A model generated the notes under the pieces. That model had not been told where the DNA came from, did no database searches, and saw only the letters and a program-made list of their open reading frames with translations. A DNA stretch of 64,000 bases, from contig NZ_PHSN01000020.1 in the NCBI RefSeq assembly GCF_002871005.1, positions 62,001-126,000 on the forward strand, written 5' to 3'. The position numbers and the translations under genes were made by a program. This stretch comes from Acidimangrovimonas sediminis. Lineage in GTDB: Bacteria > Pseudomonadota > Alphaproteobacteria > Rhodobacterales > Rhodobacteraceae. This document shows positions 63,956 to 64,000 of the stretch, piece by piece (the first letter of the stretch is position 1; each line of letters opens with the position of its first letter).

Positions 63956-64000
63956 CTAGGGCTGGCCCGGGGTCTGACGCCGCGCGACAAGCACGACCTG
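63956..64000 (-). CDS. Possible C-terminal end of a minus-strand gene
   Basis: On the minus strand the last 45 bases read QVVLVARRQTPGQP then TAG (63956-63958). The frame is open to the window edge, which is expected for such a short stretch. The VVLVARR end resembles C-termini of SAM-dependent methyltransferases of this family, but the piece is too short to be sure it is coding. Confidence 0.3.
   Translation of the reverse strand, partial: QVVLVARRQTPGQP

Overview
The window looks like the chromosome of a Rhodobacteraceae (Paracoccaceae-type) alphaproteobacterium. The supporting signs are high GC, a class I lysyl-tRNA synthetase, a plant-type glutamate-cysteine ligase, a Rhodobacter-like cytochrome c2 and ctaD, CydX with cydDCAB, the choline uptake operon choXWV beside betI/betA, and the short intergenic repeats seen in this family. 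No prophage, plasmid backbone, insertion sequence cluster or CRISPR array is visible. The only transposase-like gene is a single-copy REP-associated tyrosine transposase (RAYT).

Layout. 1-6.4 kb: end of a membrane protein, a dihydroorotase-like gene that has lost its metal ligands, plsY, a DUF805 protein, then gshA, two small genes and rsmE on the minus strand. 6.4-11.6 kb: ubiA, a large OmpA/BON-type envelope protein, a coiled-coil membrane protein, and pgsA-moaD-moaE. 11.7-17.8 kb: choline uptake (choXWV) divergent from betI-GST-betA, with a palindromic BetI-type operator between them. 18-23.4 kb: DUF465 protein with an FNR-type box, DsrE-like protein, serS, two small lipoproteins, an XRE regulator, a DUF2061 protein and a fatty acid desaturase. 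23.5-31.9 kb: a carnitine/gamma-butyrobetaine cluster with a divergent GlxA-type regulator. It contains a beta-keto acid cleavage enzyme, an SDR, a carnitine dehydrogenase-thioesterase fusion, an acyl-CoA dehydrogenase, an ADP-forming acyl-CoA synthetase and a CaiD-like hydratase. A candidate attenuator RNA lies in the middle of this operon. 32-43 kb: cspA, dacB, nadD, a MarR-GNAT fusion, ettA, the RAYT with its own REP palindromes, trkH, terB and class I lysS. 43-52 kb: DUF2244, ctaD, cytochrome c2, lipB, a peptidoglycan-binding protein, tRNA-Leu(GAG), a lipid A acyltransferase-like gene, a glycosyltransferase and waaA. 52.6-59.2 kb: the cytochrome bd cluster cydD-C-A-B-X with an FNR box before cydA. 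59.5-63.9 kb: an RND efflux pair.

How the genes work together. Two separate loci, choline uptake/oxidation and carnitine breakdown, both lead towards glycine betaine, the first as osmoprotectant supply and the second also yielding acetoacetate for carbon. No betaine aldehyde dehydrogenase gene is in the window; a glutathione transferase gene sits where betB is usually found. FNR-type sites upstream of cydA and of the DUF465 gene point to low-oxygen control.

The most interesting non-coding features are three. (1) A structured RNA at 28.97-29.08 kb has an octamer that can pair with either of two identical partners, one pairing forming an intrinsic terminator. (2) REP palindromes flank the RAYT. 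(3) There are two families of dispersed intergenic elements: a terminator-like hairpin plus TATTT core, and a longer element of about 150 bp present three times. All functions are inferred from reading the sequence; no database search was run.
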